Assembly (NCBI GenBank): GCA_031550725.1
Contig: JAVBOH010000020.1
Coordinates: 1-64,000, forward strand
Length of the DNA stretch: 64,000 nt
DNA from: UBA946 sp031550725
GTDB taxonomy: Bacteria > Bacillota > Clostridia > Oscillospirales > Ruminococcaceae
Direction of reading: 5' to 3'
Shown: one piece after another, positions 54,726 through 61,870 of the stretch
Position numbering within the stretch: position 1 is the stretch's first letter
How the letters are laid out: each line of letters opens with the position of its first letter
Program-made: the position numbers and the translations under genes
The notes under the pieces: generated by a model
Seen by the model: the letters and a program-made list of their open reading frames with translations, nothing else
What the model was told of the DNA's origin: nothing
The model's database searches: none

Positions 54726-54963
54726 TTGACAGTTTTAATTATATATGATATATTATGAATGTAAGTTATAAAATAAAACTTGCAGTGGTTGCCTTGCCAT
54801 GCAAAAATGGGAGCTATTAAAGACGGGATGTCTACCGTATAAAATAAATGACAGTTGTAATAGACGTGAGCCCTAACGTATAAAATAAATGGGAGTTTTA
54901 AGAGGTGGGAGCCCTACCATGTAAATAAGGAAAAAGCTGTATTCATGTTGAGTACAGCTTTTT
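54726..54963 (+). ncRNA. Small RNA unit 3: tandem-repeat RNA, type III antitoxin-like
   Basis: TTGACA (54726-54731) and TATATT (54749-54754), 17 nt apart, precede a tandem array and a strong terminator (AAAAAGCTGTA with TACAGCTTTTT, 54931-54963). Repeats 2 and 3 are each 41 nt (54837-54877 and 54878-54918), share GTATAAAATAAATG and GAGCCCTA, and are preceded by two diverged copies (54765-54798, 54799-54836). Promoter, 35-48 nt repeats and terminator is the plan of type III toxin-antitoxin RNA, but no ToxN-like toxin gene follows. No reading frame is present. Confidence 0.55.
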
Positions 54964-54993
54964 ATATTTGTATTTTTTCAGTTAAAGAAACTG

Positions 54994-55096
54994 TTGACAT
55001 ACGAATTTAAATGTGTTATACTAATACAAAAGCTAATGAATGTGTTCTCTGGGGACAATTGTAGTCCCATGAACGAAGCATTTCATTAGTTTTTTT
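54994..55096 (+). ncRNA. Small RNA unit 4 (about 65-nt hairpin RNA)
   Basis: TTGACA (54994-54999) and TATACT (55017-55022) are spaced by 17 nt. The transcript from about 55029 is one closed structure: CTAATGAA (55033-55040) with TTCATTAG (55082-55089), GTTC with GAAC, and GGGAC (55052-55056) with GTCCC (55064-55068), ending in seven T. The segment CCCATGAACGAAG resembles the loop of RNA unit 1. Confidence 0.6.
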
Positions 55097-55121
55097 GTAT
55101 ATTATCATAATATACAAATTT

Positions 55122-55353
55122 AAAAAGGGATAATACAATTCCGCAGAAAAGTATTACCCTTTTAGTGACTGATTTTTTTGTTGTCTGCCAACGTTGCCCA
55201 GCACCCGAAGTCTGGGAAGGCGGTTTGCTGCCTTACGGCTTTTAATGTGCAAGTCTACTAGATACGTTTACACTAATCATATCGAGCGTCAGATTGACAA
55301 TGTGTCAGTCGCACATGTTATTAACATTATAGCATAAAAAATCATATTGTCAA
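55122..55353 (-). ncRNA. Small RNA unit 5: about 195-nt structured RNA on the minus strand
   Basis: On the minus strand TTGACA (55348-55353) and TATAAT (55326-55331) are spaced by 16 nt. The RNA from about 55319 has an outer stem ATGTGC/GCACAT, a GCC-GTAA-GGC tetraloop hairpin, and a CCCAGAC-TTCG hairpin closing with CTGGG, followed by GGCAACGTTGGCAG. It ends in a terminator (AAAAGGG with CCCTTTT, 55122-55163). No frame of useful length is present. The GC-rich, tetraloop-bearing core is unlike its surroundings and typical of a conserved structured RNA. Confidence 0.65.
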
Positions 55354-55361
55354 TGTTAATA

Positions 55362-55829
55362 TTAACTCACTTTATTGCTAAATCCATAAATGTCATTATA
55401 CATCATTTTGATTGATTTATAAGCATTTTCAATGACAGTTTCAAGCAAATTAAATTCATTATCCTCATCAGAAAAGTCATCATCCAAACGATATATTTCA
55501 TTATCTAACTTCTAAAAATTTATAGCTTGCTTTTCATATTCCATTGTTTCCTTTAAAGCAAGAGTAAATCCTTTTTTCAGTGAAACACTATGCAGATTTT
55601 GTATAAATTTCACCCAAGCAGCATAGGTCATTTCAAACTGGTTGCTATCTAGTGTTTCAAAACTTTCGTTCATTAATACTGCAACCATATCAAACCACTG
55701 TGTATAATCATGCCTATGAATATTTACAACATATTTTATATTATCAAGTGCATTTCGCACACGACAGTATGATTCCTCACTTATATATTCCATGTCAATC
55801 TCCATCTCCATTCTAAGTCTTATATCCAT
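55362..55829 (-). pseudogene. Hypothetical gene split by an in-frame TAG
   Basis: A 155-codon frame runs from ATG 55829 to TAA 55362-55364 and is interrupted only by TAG at 55512-55514. Before the stop are 105 codons (ending EKQAINF); after it the same frame continues for 49 acidic codons (KLDNEIYRLDDDFSDEDN and on to NKVS). ATG 55793 after GGAGATTGAC may be the true start. No known domain is recognised. It is divergent from the small ribbon-helix-helix gene at 55974 and shares its operator region. Confidence 0.6.
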
Positions 55830-55849
55830 TCCTTACAATATTATTATAC

Positions 55850-55928
55850 TACTGTTGACAGTAGTGCAATGCGTATATAAAACAATTTTTACACTAAAAA
55901 TTTGATTATTTCGCTACTGTTGACAGTA
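55850..55928. promoter_or_regulatory. Twin palindromic operators between divergent genes
   Basis: The 14-bp palindrome TACTGTTGACAGTA occurs at 55850-55863 and 55915-55928. The right copy contains the -35 box of a promoter (TTGACA 55920-55925, TATAAT 55941-55946) for the plus-strand gene; the left copy overlaps TATAAT-like sequence of the minus-strand gene. A single regulator, probably the encoded ribbon-helix-helix protein, could control both. Confidence 0.7.
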
Positions 55929-55973
55929 TAGTTTATATGTTATAATAAAAGAAAACTTTTGAAAGGTGATTAT

Positions 55974-56179
55974 ATGTCAGTTAGTGAAAAACAAAAACAG
56001 CATGCTAGAGCATGGGATTTGGAACATATGAAAACATTATCATGCAGAGTAAGAGAGGCTGATGCGAAGATATTTAAGAAATACTGTGCTGAAAAAAAAC
56101 TAGCGTTGGGAAACTGCTTAAGGATTATGTGATGTCTTGCATTGAGGAATATTACGAAGAAAAGGATAATGAAAATTAA
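55974..56179 (+). pseudogene. Ribbon-helix-helix-like small protein with frameshift in an A-run
   Basis: ATG 55974 follows GAAAGGTGATTAT. The frame (MSVSEKQKQHARAWDLEHMK) ends at TGA 56132, but the family-like continuation VGKLLKDYVMSCIEEYYEEK lies in another frame to TAA 56179. The break is at an eight-A run (56092-56099); one more A would restore a protein of about 68 residues. Such proteins bind DNA as small repressors or antitoxins. Transcriptional slippage on the A-run could still produce the full protein. Confidence 0.65.
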
Positions 56180-56207
56180 AACTAAAACCAAAATCATCTT
56201 AAAAATA

Positions 56208-56226
56208 TGATACTATTTTGATACTA
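56208..56226. repeat. Putative integrase arm-type repeat, right end of element A
   Basis: Exact direct copy of the 19-bp sequence at 40021-40039, about 100 bp from the right attachment core. Confidence 0.65.
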
Positions 56227-56325
56227 AAAAACAGAATAATATCAATAATCAAGCAAATAATATGCGATTTTCTAATTAAATTGATATTAAAAATAACGCA
56301 GGTATGTTATAATAGATATATCGAA

Positions 56326-56336
56326 ATTGAGTGGGA
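56326..56336. repeat. Attachment core shared by elements A (right) and B (left)
   Basis: ATTGAGTGGGA repeats the guaA end. It is followed by ATAA, so this copy also encodes I-E-W-E then stop, as expected if element B had inserted at guaA before element A. Confidence 0.72.
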
Positions 56337-56437
56337 ATAATAAACTTACCACAACAAATGGCTTAGATACGTACTTTTAAGCCGTTTTGAAACGTAAGTG
56401 GCAACGTTTTGGCAACATTTGAATTATTTATAAAATT

Positions 56438-56477
56438 AGAGCTAATCGATTTTTTGATAAATCGGTTAGCTCTTTTT
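56438..56477. terminator. Bidirectional terminator
   Basis: AGAGCTAATCGATTT pairs with AAATCGGTTAGCTCT, followed by TTTTT on the plus strand; on the minus strand it follows the gene ending at 56491. Confidence 0.82.
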
Positions 56478-56490
56478 ATTTTGTATTGGT

Positions 56491-57135
56491 TTATTCAATA
56501 GAAAGTACAGAATTAATTTTATCACATAAAAATTCATATTCAACAGTTAGATACACTAATGTATCAGCTGGCTCACCAATCTCATCAGCAATTAGTTTAA
56601 GGTTATCAATAAAGACTTTAAATTGTGCAACGAGATTTGTATTGTTATCAGATAAATCTAATGAATCTATAAATTCATTTAAGTATTTCTTTTTGTTTAT
56701 TGATAAACGATTAATTTCGTTTATAGCAAGCGTATTTAATATATTTATATGATGTACTAATTCGTTAAATAATTCATCAATAGGTGTCGGAAATACTTGT
56801 GCTTGTCCAAAACTAAAATGAAACATCATTGTTTTATATTCTGTAATTACTGGAGTAAATATATCACGATTTTCACGAGGTACACGTTGTATATTTAAAT
56901 AAAGCTTTGAACAAACAATGTGCATTTGCCAATTTATATCCTTTAAGAATTCTTCTGAATAATTAGAACAATCTTTTATTTTGCATATAATTTCATTTGT
57001 TTCAATAATACCTTCTGTTACTTCACGTATAATCGGTAATTCATTATATACTGTGGATAACAACGCAACTGCACTTGATGCTTCATCAATAAATATTTTA
57101 ACAAGTTCTTGTATTAATTGGATATTTTCTTTCAA
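56491..57135 (-). CDS. Hypothetical helical protein
   Basis: The product (about 214 residues from TTG 57135) is predicted to be mostly alpha-helical and soluble, with no motif that I recognise. The TTG follows GGAGG by 7 nt and is preferred over the TTG at 57153, which overlaps that site. It lies just downstream of the repressor gene (24-nt gap), so it is probably co-transcribed with it and may be part of element maintenance or be cargo. Element A has no counterpart. Confidence 0.65.
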   Translation of the reverse strand: MKENIQLIQELVKIFIDEASSAVALLSTVYNELPIIREVTEGIIETNEIICKIKDCSNYSEEFLKDINWQMHIVCSKLYLNIQRVPRENRDIFTPVITEYKTMMFHFSFGQAQVFPTPIDELFNELVHHINILNTLAINEINRLSINKKKYLNEFIDSLDLSDNNTNLVAQFKVFIDNLKLIADEIGEPADTLVYLTVEYEFLCDKINSVLSIE

Positions 57136-57159
57136 TGAAATACCTCCGTTCAACTTAAT

Positions 57160-57612
57160 TTATTTATTGTAACTTATTGGATAATTATATCTCCACTGAT
57201 CATATTCCTCTTTAGAAATCTCATCATTTCTAAACTTTTCAGCTTGTTCCTGCCATGAGGTGAACATTTCAAGCATATTGATAAATTCGATGCCCTTATC
57301 CTTATCAAGACGAATACAAACCTCATCGCTTAGCTTGTCTATCCTAAGACCATACAAATCTTCCATAGCAAATAAAGTATGCATAACACCTACATAGTTT
57401 TCAATATCAGGTACGTTCAATGCTGATGGTGATACCTCTAAAGTTTCTGCTAGTGCATTTGTTAAATCTGATTTTGGTGTTCGTGTACCAGATTCATACT
57501 GTGCCATACGAATATCGGCAGTTTTCTCAGGAAATCCAACAGATATACCAAGCCATTTCTGTGTCATACCACGCAAATTACGAAAATAACGTATTCTTTC
57601 ACCAATTGCCAT
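57160..57612 (-). CDS. XRE-family repressor of element B
   Basis: The 150-residue protein (from MAIGERIRYFRNLRGMTQ) is homologous to the element A repressor at 40090, with the helix-turn-helix at about 3-60. AGGAG lies 11 nt before ATG 57612. It is divergent from xis-int and should bind the AAACAT-type palindrome in their promoter rather than the CCACAAT type used by element A. Confidence 0.88.
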   Translation of the reverse strand: MAIGERIRYFRNLRGMTQKWLGISVGFPEKTADIRMAQYESGTRTPKSDLTNALAETLEVSPSALNVPDIENYVGVMHTLFAMEDLYGLRIDKLSDEVCIRLDKDKGIEFINMLEMFTSWQEQAEKFRNDEISKEEYDQWRYNYPISYNK

Positions 57613-57719
57613 ACTATTTTTCACTCCTGTTTAGGTTATTTTATATCAGTATAGCATATTTGTTTAATATAGTCAAGTGTATATAAGCAATTTTGTTTAA
57701 TATTTTTCTAATAAAGTCA

Positions 57720-57779
57720 TTGACACAAACATAAATGTTTAGTATAATATAGATATATTAAGCTAATATGTTTAGTTAA
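57720..57779 (+). promoter_or_regulatory. xis-int promoter and operators of element B
   Basis: TTGACA (57720-57725) and TATAAT (57743-57748) are spaced by 17 nt. The spacer contains the palindrome AAACATAAATGTTT (57727-57740), and a related site, CTAATATGTTTAG, lies at about 57763-57775. Confidence 0.75.
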
Positions 57780-57801
57780 GATGCAAGAAGGGAGGTTTAC
57801 T

Positions 57802-57996
57802 ATGACAAAAAATACTTTTATGAGAGTTGAAGATGTAGCTAATGAATTAGGTGTTTCTAAATCATATGCTTACAAAATCGTTCAAAAGCTCAATGCAGAA
57901 TTAAAACAAATTGGATTTTTAACTGTATCAGGTCGTGTCAACAGACAATATTTCTTAGAAAAGACCTGTTATGGTGCAGCAGAAAGGAAGTGCTAG
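57802..57996 (+). CDS. xis: Excisionase-like helix-turn-helix protein
   Basis: The 64-residue protein (VEDVANELGVSKSYAYKIVQ) is the counterpart of the protein at 40793. The ATG at 57802 follows GGGAGG; the earlier ATG at 57781 overlaps it. The stop is 1 nt before the integrase start. Confidence 0.8.
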   Translation: MTKNTFMRVEDVANELGVSKSYAYKIVQKLNAELKQIGFLTVSGRVNRQYFLEKTCYGAAERKC

Positions 57997-57997
57997 A

Positions 57998-59089
57998 ATG
58001 GCAGTTTATAAGGAAACAAAAACTAATACATGGCGAGTTATCTATCGCTATACAGATTGGCGTGGTGAACGCAAGCAATCACAAAAACGTGGTTTTGCTA
58101 CAAAGAAAGAAGCTCTTGCATGGGAGCGTGAACAACTTAATAAAGTTAATTCTGATTTAGATATGACATTTTCAAGCTTTGTTGAGATATATTCCAATGA
58201 TATGAAAAGTCGTATCAAGGAAAATACTTGGCATACTAAGGAGCATATTTTGCGTACTAAAATAATGCCATATTTTGAAAACAGGAAGATTTCCGATATT
58301 CAATCAAAGGATATTATTGCATGGCAGAATGAAATGCTTAATATTAAAGATAAAAATGGCAAGCCATATTCACCAGTATATCTTAAAACTGTACATAATC
58401 AATTAAGTGCCATTTTCAATCATGCAGTCAAATTTTATGGATTATCATTAAACCCTGCTGCTAAGGTTGGAAACATGGGTAAAGCCAAAGCAAAAGAAAT
58501 GCTCTTTTGGACACAGGATGAATATGAAAAGTTTTCTATTGAGATGATGGATAAACCTATATCGTTCTATGCTTTTGAGATGCTATACTGGTGTGGAATT
58601 AGAGAGGGTGAATTGCTTGCTCTTACTCCTGCTGACTTTGATTTTGAGCGTAAAACAGTTACAATTTCAAAGTCATATCAACGAATTGATAAACGAGATG
58701 TGGTAACTGATCCGAAAACTCCAAAAAGCAATAGAACTATAAAAATGTCTGATTTTCTCGTTGATGAAATTAAGGAGTTTATTAGTCAGATTTATGGAAT
58801 TAAGCCGACAGACAGGTTATTTGACATCACAAAGCATTATCTTCATCATGAAATGGACAGGGGTTCAAAAGCTGCTGGTGTAAAGCGTATTCGTATTCAT
58901 GACCTTAGACATTCGCATATTTCATTGCTTATTGAAATGGGATTTTCGGCAGTTGCTATTGCCGATAGAGTTGGGCATGAAAGCATTGATATTACATATA
59001 GGTATGCTCATTTATTCCCTACCACACAGACTGAGATGGCAGACAAGTTAAATAATATGAGAAGTGAGGAAAATAAGAATGTCAGCTAA
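57998..59089 (+). CDS. int: Tyrosine site-specific integrase of element B
   Basis: The 363-residue recombinase is collinear with the element A integrase (about 60-65% identical by eye). It has the AP2-like arm domain (IYRYTDWRGERKQSQKRGFA), catalytic Arg in WCGIREGELLAL, HDLRHSHISLL, GHESIDITYRYAHLF. Given its position next to the same attachment core it likely uses the same guaA target. Start ATG 57998 follows AAAGGAAG. The end overlaps mobC by 11 nt. Confidence 0.92.
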   Translation: MAVYKETKTNTWRVIYRYTDWRGERKQSQKRGFATKKEALAWEREQLNKVNSDLDMTFSSFVEIYSNDMKSRIKENTWHTKEHILRTKIMPYFENRKISDIQSKDIIAWQNEMLNIKDKNGKPYSPVYLKTVHNQLSAIFNHAVKFYGLSLNPAAKVGNMGKAKAKEMLFWTQDEYEKFSIEMMDKPISFYAFEMLYWCGIREGELLALTPADFDFERKTVTISKSYQRIDKRDVVTDPKTPKSNRTIKMSDFLVDEIKEFISQIYGIKPTDRLFDITKHYLHHEMDRGSKAAGVKRIRIHDLRHSHISLLIEMGFSAVAIADRVGHESIDITYRYAHLFPTTQTEMADKLNNMRSEENKNVS

Positions 59090-59402
59090 AAATCAAGATA
59101 ACAAAAACCGTTTTAGAAGCAAAACCATTGCATTCAGAATGTCACCAGAAGAAGCCGAACAGCTTGAGATTAAAGCAAGGCTTTCAGGACTTACTAAGCA
59201 GGATTATATTATCAAGAGGCTCTTATGTAAGGATATTATAGTTCAAGGTAATCCACGAGTGTATAAGGCTTTGAAAAATCAGCTTGCGGATGTGCTTAAT
59301 GAATTAAAAGTCATTGACAATGATTTTATTAATGATGAACTTCTTGAGACGATACAGCTTATTAATGCTACACTATATGGGTTTAAAGGTGATAATGAAT
59401 AA
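59079..59402 (+). CDS. MobC-like ribbon-helix-helix protein
   Basis: The 107-residue protein is closely related to the one at 42068 (shared phrases SKTIAFRMSPEE, LSGLTKQDYIIKRLLC and GNPRVYKAL). ATG 59079 follows GAGG and overlaps the int end. It is likely a relaxosome accessory protein. The replication ATPase that follows in element A is absent here. Confidence 0.8.
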   Translation: MSAKNQDNKNRFRSKTIAFRMSPEEAEQLEIKARLSGLTKQDYIIKRLLCKDIIVQGNPRVYKALKNQLADVLNELKVIDNDFINDELLETIQLINATLYGFKGDNE

Positions 59403-59416
59403 TCTCAAAATAACAA

Positions 59417-59458
59417 GTCCCTACACAGAATCTGTTGGAGCAGATACGGAGTAGGGAC
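59417..59458. repeat. Hairpin after mobC of element B
   Basis: GTCCCTAC (59417-59424) pairs with GTAGGGAC (59451-59458), with inner ATCTG/CAGAT pairing. No T-run follows, so it may be a regulatory or origin structure rather than a terminator. Confidence 0.5.
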
Positions 59459-59599
59459 ACAATAAATATATTGGTTGTTTCAATGATTGGTATGGGTATC
59501 TTTGTTGAGATAACCAATTTATTTTGCTTTAATATACGAAAGAGTATTCAAAAGAAACGGTTTTGCGAATGGTTGATTTCAAGTAGGGGTTAACTATTT

Positions 59600-60064
59600 T
59601 TAATCTATTATACATTCCATAGTTATCATTTGATTATAAAGACCATGTCTTATATAAAAACGTTGAGCATCCTCATTATCTGGTAGTACAGAAAGTCTTA
59701 AATAATCTGAATTGTGACTTTTTGCCCATTCTTTAGATTTATCCATTAATTTAGAACCAACACCTTGATTTCTATACGTTTCTTTTATAACAAAATCTTG
59801 AATATATGTATATTTACATGGAACGAGAAGACTTAAACCTTTTACTTCCTTTTCGTAAAGTAAAGAAAATCCTACAATTTTAGTATTCGTTTCTACAACT
59901 AAAAAATCAGATTTTGTGTCATTTATTATTCCAGTTAGGTATTCTAATGATCGATCTCCACGTTGAAAATGTTCAGGTTGAGAGTTAATTGAATCAGTAT
60001 CTAATTCATAAAATAAGTTAATAATTGCATTTATATCATTAACATCTGCTAAGCGAAATATCAT
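59600..60064 (-). CDS. GNAT-family N-acetyltransferase
   Basis: The 154-residue protein has the GNAT fold: an N-terminal strand-helix (IFRLADVNDINAIINLF), the acetyl-CoA loop QDFVIKETYRNQGVGSKLM, and the terminal FYIRHGLY segment. The substrate is unknown; members acetylate antibiotics, proteins or small amines. ATG 60064 follows GAGGG by 7-8 nt. It is transcribed against the mobilization genes, as cargo would be. Confidence 0.88.
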   Translation of the reverse strand: MIFRLADVNDINAIINLFYELDTDSINSQPEHFQRGDRSLEYLTGIINDTKSDFLVVETNTKIVGFSLLYEKEVKGLSLLVPCKYTYIQDFVIKETYRNQGVGSKLMDKSKEWAKSHNSDYLRLSVLPDNEDAQRFYIRHGLYNQMITMECIID

Positions 60065-60356
60065 AAACATACCCTCTTTAAATATAAATTTGTCAATGCA
60101 TATATCATAACATAAACTTTTTTAAAAGTCAATTTTTATACCAGTAAATTTATATTTTAGTACTAATCAAATGTTTAAACAAAATCATCTGTAATGATGA
60201 TTTGTTAGTGATACTAAAACGAATAATTTTTAGTGCTTGGCAATTAATAAAATTTATCAGTTTCAGTACCAATACAGTATACCTAATTAGATCGCTATCA
60301 ACTCAGCGTAAGTGAGGCATATATACCACCAATTCACACTGGTATGTATGCAATCA

Positions 60357-60480
60357 AATATTGCAAGCTAAGTCTTGCAATTGGTGGTCAGCAGACCACA
60401 TTTTCTTAGGGAGTCCAGAGGGAACGGCTGGCACACGACTATTTTCGCAAAAATAGTCATAGTGTGTTAGAACTATTCCG
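60357..60480 (+). other. Origin of transfer of element B (MOBV type)
   Basis: GCACACGACTATTTT (60431-60445) with its inverted partner AAAATAGTC, then ATAGTGTGTTA, matches the layout of the pMV158 oriT, where the MOBV relaxase nicks within TAGTGTG/TT. The predicted nick is between 60466 and 60467. Upstream stems ATTGCAAG/CTTGCAAT (60359-60380) and a following ACTATTC/GAATAG stem complete the region. Confidence 0.8.
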
Positions 60481-60533
60481 TCAGAATAGAGTACCGCTAG
60501 AATTCCCAAGATCACATAAAAGGAGGCAACTTC

Positions 60534-61793
60534 ATGAGCTATGCAATTATCCGTAATTCAAACCACAAGGTAGGTGCTGTACATATGTTAGAACGCCATA
60601 ACGAGCGTCGCAATAAAAATTACAGTAATAAAGATATTGACCTATCCCGTTCACATTTGAATTATCATCTCAAAGAAATTGGGGCACCGACATATCAACA
60701 GGAATTTGACAGGATACGCACTAAAGAAAATCTGAAAGGTAATCTACGTTTACATGGTGAAAAACAAAGTACTGTCATGTGTGAGTTTCTGATTACGTCA
60801 GATAAGGATTTCTTTGATAAGCTTGGTGAAGAAAAAACAAAGAAATTCTTTAATGATGCTTATCATTTTGTATCATCAAAAGTTGGTGGTGAGCAATATA
60901 TTGTATCTGCTGTCGTTCATATGGACGAAAAAACTCCACATATGCATGTTGCTTTTATTCCTGTCATTCATGGCAAGGATAAAAAGAAACAGCCATGCAA
61001 ACGCATAAACTGTTCAGAGTTTTGGAAAGGCAGAGATAGTTATGCTCGACTTCAAGATGAATACTTCGATTTCATCACGAACTGTGGATATAACCTTGAA
61101 CGAGGTGTGAAAGGAAGTACAGCAGAGCATTTATCTGTTGCAGAATTCAAGCTGCATAAAGCAGAGGAGCAATATGAAGAGCTTTCTTTACAGCTTTCAG
61201 AAATTCAAGTAGTTGATGACATTGAAAATAAGTCATTGCCATTCAATATGATTATGATAAAAAAGAGCGATTATGAAACCCTCACTAATACTGCTAAAGC
61301 TTATGTTACGTGTAAAAATGCAGAGATTGAAAACATAGAGCTTAAATCTAAATGCGAGCAGTTGAGTGATGAAAATCATATTATCAAGGAAGAAAACAAA
61401 ATATTATCAAGTAACTTGCAACAGCTTGATTATGAATTTGGTAGGTTTTATGCTGATGTTTCTGATGAAATTGTTTTGAAAAATGAAAATAACAGACTTT
61501 CTAACGAAAATGCTGGGCAAGCCTATCAAATTCAGACTTTAACTGCTAGTGTTAAGACATTACAGGAAGAAAAGGTAGCTCTTGAAAATGAAGTATCTGA
61601 GGTAAAATCTGTTGTTGATGAAAAATCTCAGCAGATTGCTCTCTTGAATAATGATCTCAATAATTCATATTCATTGCTCAAGGCTCTGGAAGAAAAGTAT
61701 GATAGGGTAATGAAATTTATTGAGAATATGAAGTTAAAGGAAAAATTGGAAGAGTTTTTGAAACCTGTGGTTAACAAGCATAAATCAAGGTAA
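60534..61793 (+). CDS. mobV: MOBV (Pre/Mob) relaxase of element B
   Basis: The 419-residue protein is a classical MOBV relaxase: the N-terminus has ERHNERRNKNYSNKDIDLSR and SHLNYHL, and the metal-binding motif is VVHMDEKTPHMHVAFIPV. Residues about 205-400 form a coiled coil. It should nick the oriT upstream and pilot the strand through a helper conjugation machine. The start follows AGGAGG. It is distinct from the relaxase at 43795. Confidence 0.93.
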   Translation: MSYAIIRNSNHKVGAVHMLERHNERRNKNYSNKDIDLSRSHLNYHLKEIGAPTYQQEFDRIRTKENLKGNLRLHGEKQSTVMCEFLITSDKDFFDKLGEEKTKKFFNDAYHFVSSKVGGEQYIVSAVVHMDEKTPHMHVAFIPVIHGKDKKKQPCKRINCSEFWKGRDSYARLQDEYFDFITNCGYNLERGVKGSTAEHLSVAEFKLHKAEEQYEELSLQLSEIQVVDDIENKSLPFNMIMIKKSDYETLTNTAKAYVTCKNAEIENIELKSKCEQLSDENHIIKEENKILSSNLQQLDYEFGRFYADVSDEIVLKNENNRLSNENAGQAYQIQTLTASVKTLQEEKVALENEVSEVKSVVDEKSQQIALLNNDLNNSYSLLKALEEKYDRVMKFIENMKLKEKLEEFLKPVVNKHKSR

Positions 61794-61817
61794 TTTCTTG
61801 TTTAATGAACATTTTTC

Positions 61818-61849
61818 TTGACAACATCTAATAGATATGTTACTATTAG
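61818..61849 (+). promoter_or_regulatory. padR-like promoter with palindromic operator
   Basis: TTGACA (61818-61823) and TACTAT (61841-61846) are spaced by 17 nt. The inverted repeat CTAATAG (61828-61834) with CTATTAG (61843-61849) lies over the spacer and -10 box, a typical autorepression site. Confidence 0.7.
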
Positions 61850-61870
61850 TATCATAAGGAGAGTGCTATT

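Larger units (their letters stand above)
39947..56336. mobile_element. Integrative mobilizable element A, about 16.4 kb
   Basis: The element is bounded by the 11-bp repeats at 39936 and 56326. Near each end lies the 19-bp direct repeat TGATACTATTTTGATACTA (40021-40039 and 56208-56226), itself two TGATACTA units 11 bp apart, likely integrase arm sites. The backbone is repressor, xis, int, mobC, replication ATPase, origin-like repeats, oriT and relaxase; the rest is cargo. It has a relaxase but no type IV secretion genes, so it would be mobilised rather than self-transmitted. Confidence 0.75.

Noticed and set aside
54765..54918. CRISPR array
   Set aside because: The 41-nt units are contiguous without spacers, are few and diverged, and no cas genes are in the window.
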